Positions 63,308 through 64,000 of a DNA stretch of 64,000 bases are shown one piece after another (within the stretch, counting starts at the first letter, position 1; the number at the start of each line of letters is the position of its first letter). The stretch is taken from positions 124,001-188,000 of the forward strand of contig NZ_JAUXMX010000033.1 in NCBI RefSeq assembly GCF_030683065.1, read 5' to 3'. The notes beneath the pieces were generated by a model. That model had not been told where the DNA came from and did no database searches. It was given only the letters and a program-made list of their open reading frames with translations. The position numbers were made by a program, and so were the translations under genes. Source of the stretch: Pseudomonas sp. GTDB taxonomy: Bacteria > Pseudomonadota > Gammaproteobacteria > Pseudomonadales > Pseudomonadaceae.

Positions 63308-63820
63308 TCAAGGGGTCAGCTGAAGCGTGACCTTGCCCAGCTCGGTTGCGCCTTGAGCGTTAAGCTCGGCAGCCTGTTGCGGCGGCCAGCTGAAAGGCAG
63401 ACGCAGCAGTTCGCGGCCGCCGACTTCACGGACGGCTTCGACCACCAGTTGGTAGTCACCGGCGGCGAGTGCCTGCAGGGGCGGCTGGCTGCTGGAGAAG
63501 GTCAGGCTGTGGCTGCCCACGGCGCGAGTAGCCCCGCTGACGCCATCGACGGGCATCTCCAGGCTGCGGCCGCTCTTGCGCCACCACTGGCGCATGTCCT
63601 TGAGCCATTTTTCGCCTTCTTTGTCCTTGAGCTTCTGGTCGTACCACACCGACAGGTTGGCGACGTGCTTCTGATCCGGTTGCTCCAGCCAGATCGCCAC
63701 ATAGGGGCGGTGGTATTCAGCCACCTGCAGGCGCGGGATTTCCACGCTGAGCTGCAGTTCGGCGGCCAGGAGCGGGGTGCTGAGTAGGGCGCACAGGGGC
63801 AGTAACAGGCGTTTTGGCAT
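63308..63820 (-). CDS. DUF2271 periplasmic protein
   Basis: This 170-residue precursor has signal peptide MPKRLLLPLCALLSTPLLAA, then ELQLSVEIPRLQVAEYHRPYVAIWLEQPDQKHVANLSVWYDQKL, the DUF2271 motif, and DGVSGATRAVGSHSL. It is exported and often found beside PepSY membrane proteins and DUF4198 proteins; function unknown. AAGGA precedes ATG 63820. It starts 10 bp after the PepSY-type gene, so they are co-transcribed. Confidence 0.87.
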   Translation of the reverse strand: MPKRLLLPLCALLSTPLLAAELQLSVEIPRLQVAEYHRPYVAIWLEQPDQKHVANLSVWYDQKLKDKEGEKWLKDMRQWWRKSGRSLEMPVDGVSGATRAVGSHSLTFSSSQPPLQALAAGDYQLVVEAVREVGGRELLRLPFSWPPQQAAELNAQGATELGKVTLQLTP

Positions 63821-63830
63821 AGCTATGTCC

Positions 63831-64000
63831 TTAATTAATAAACAGCAAAGCCAGCAGGGCCGGGAGTACCAGGCCGAGGGCAACCAGCGGCCAGGTGCTA
63901 GGGCGCGCACCGGCATAGCGTTGCAGCAAGAGCAGGCCGCTGAGGCTGAACAGCACGCAGAGACCGGCGAATACATCGATGAACCAGGACCAGGCGCTGC
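63831..64000 (-). CDS. PepSY-associated membrane protein, C-terminal end
   Basis: The last 56 residues of a gene that begins beyond the right edge: SAWSWFIDVFAGLCVLFSLSG, LLLLQRYAGARPSTW, then PLVALGLVLPALLALLFIN and stop. Two transmembrane helices with a short basic loop fit the C-terminus of PepSY-type (COG3295-like) inner-membrane proteins that accompany DUF2271 genes. First gene of the cluster with DUF2271, DUF4198 and the flavoreductase. The assignment rests on this short piece and its neighbours. Confidence 0.65.
   Translation of the reverse strand, partial: SAWSWFIDVFAGLCVLFSLSGLLLLQRYAGARPSTWPLVALGLVLPALLALLFIN

Overview
The window comes from a high-GC gammaproteobacterium, almost certainly a Pseudomonas sensu lato. 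The gene order (ispH, pilE-pilY1-pilX-pilW-pilV-fimU-fimT, thiO, bamD, rluD, yfiH, clpB, tRNA cluster, ndh, yacG-coaE-pilD-pilC-pilB, pilin locus, nadC, ampD-ampE, chemoreceptor, speC) is that of the P. aeruginosa PA4557-PA4513 neighbourhood as I remember it. Several segments are inserted or moved: PP0621-pilS-pilR lies between yfiH and clpB, and tatD, the fructose PTS operon, a DUF559 gene and prfC lie between the chemoreceptor and speC.

Layout. 1-9.1 kb: end of ispH, then the minor pilin/PilY1 operon on the minus strand; its PilY1 carries an insertion of about 420 residues predicted to be coiled coil. 9.1-20.1 kb: thiO, bamD, rluD-yfiH, the pilSR two-component system and heat-shock clpB. 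20.8-31 kb: a PilZ protein and a DUF1631 protein, three tRNAs (Asn, Pro, Lys), ndh, small conserved Pseudomonas genes, yacG-coaE and a REP-associated transposase (RAYT). 31-38.7 kb: pilD-pilC-pilB, divergent from the most unusual locus of the window. That locus holds two pilins with only 52-residue mature forms, a secreted six-cysteine protein between them, and a three-gene ABC transporter. 39-40.7 kb: two toxin-antitoxin pairs. 40.7-48.6 kb: nadC, a second DUF1631 protein, ampDE and a chemoreceptor. 48.8-56.5 kb: tatD, fruR and fruBKA. 56.7-64 kb: DUF559, prfC, speC, a membrane flavoreductase, DUF4198, DUF2271 and the end of a PepSY-type membrane protein.

How the genes work together. Most parts of a type IVa pilus system are present: assembly ATPase, platform protein, prepilin peptidase, minor pilins, tip protein PilY1, and the PilS/PilR regulators. 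A sigma-54-type promoter lies before the first short pilin. No full-length PilA is present at the normal pilA site. The short pilin plus secreted globular partner recalls the split PilA-N/PilA-C pilin of Geobacter, and the linked ABC transporter recalls the pilGHI genes of Myxococcus. This is the best candidate for an undescribed system here.

Intergenic spaces are crowded with REP/REPIN palindromes of several families. One family is probably served by the RAYT in the window. Several of these spaces also contain duplications, two of which copy the edge of a neighbouring gene (clpB 3' end, DUF1780 5' end), and one is a 111-bp tandem array.
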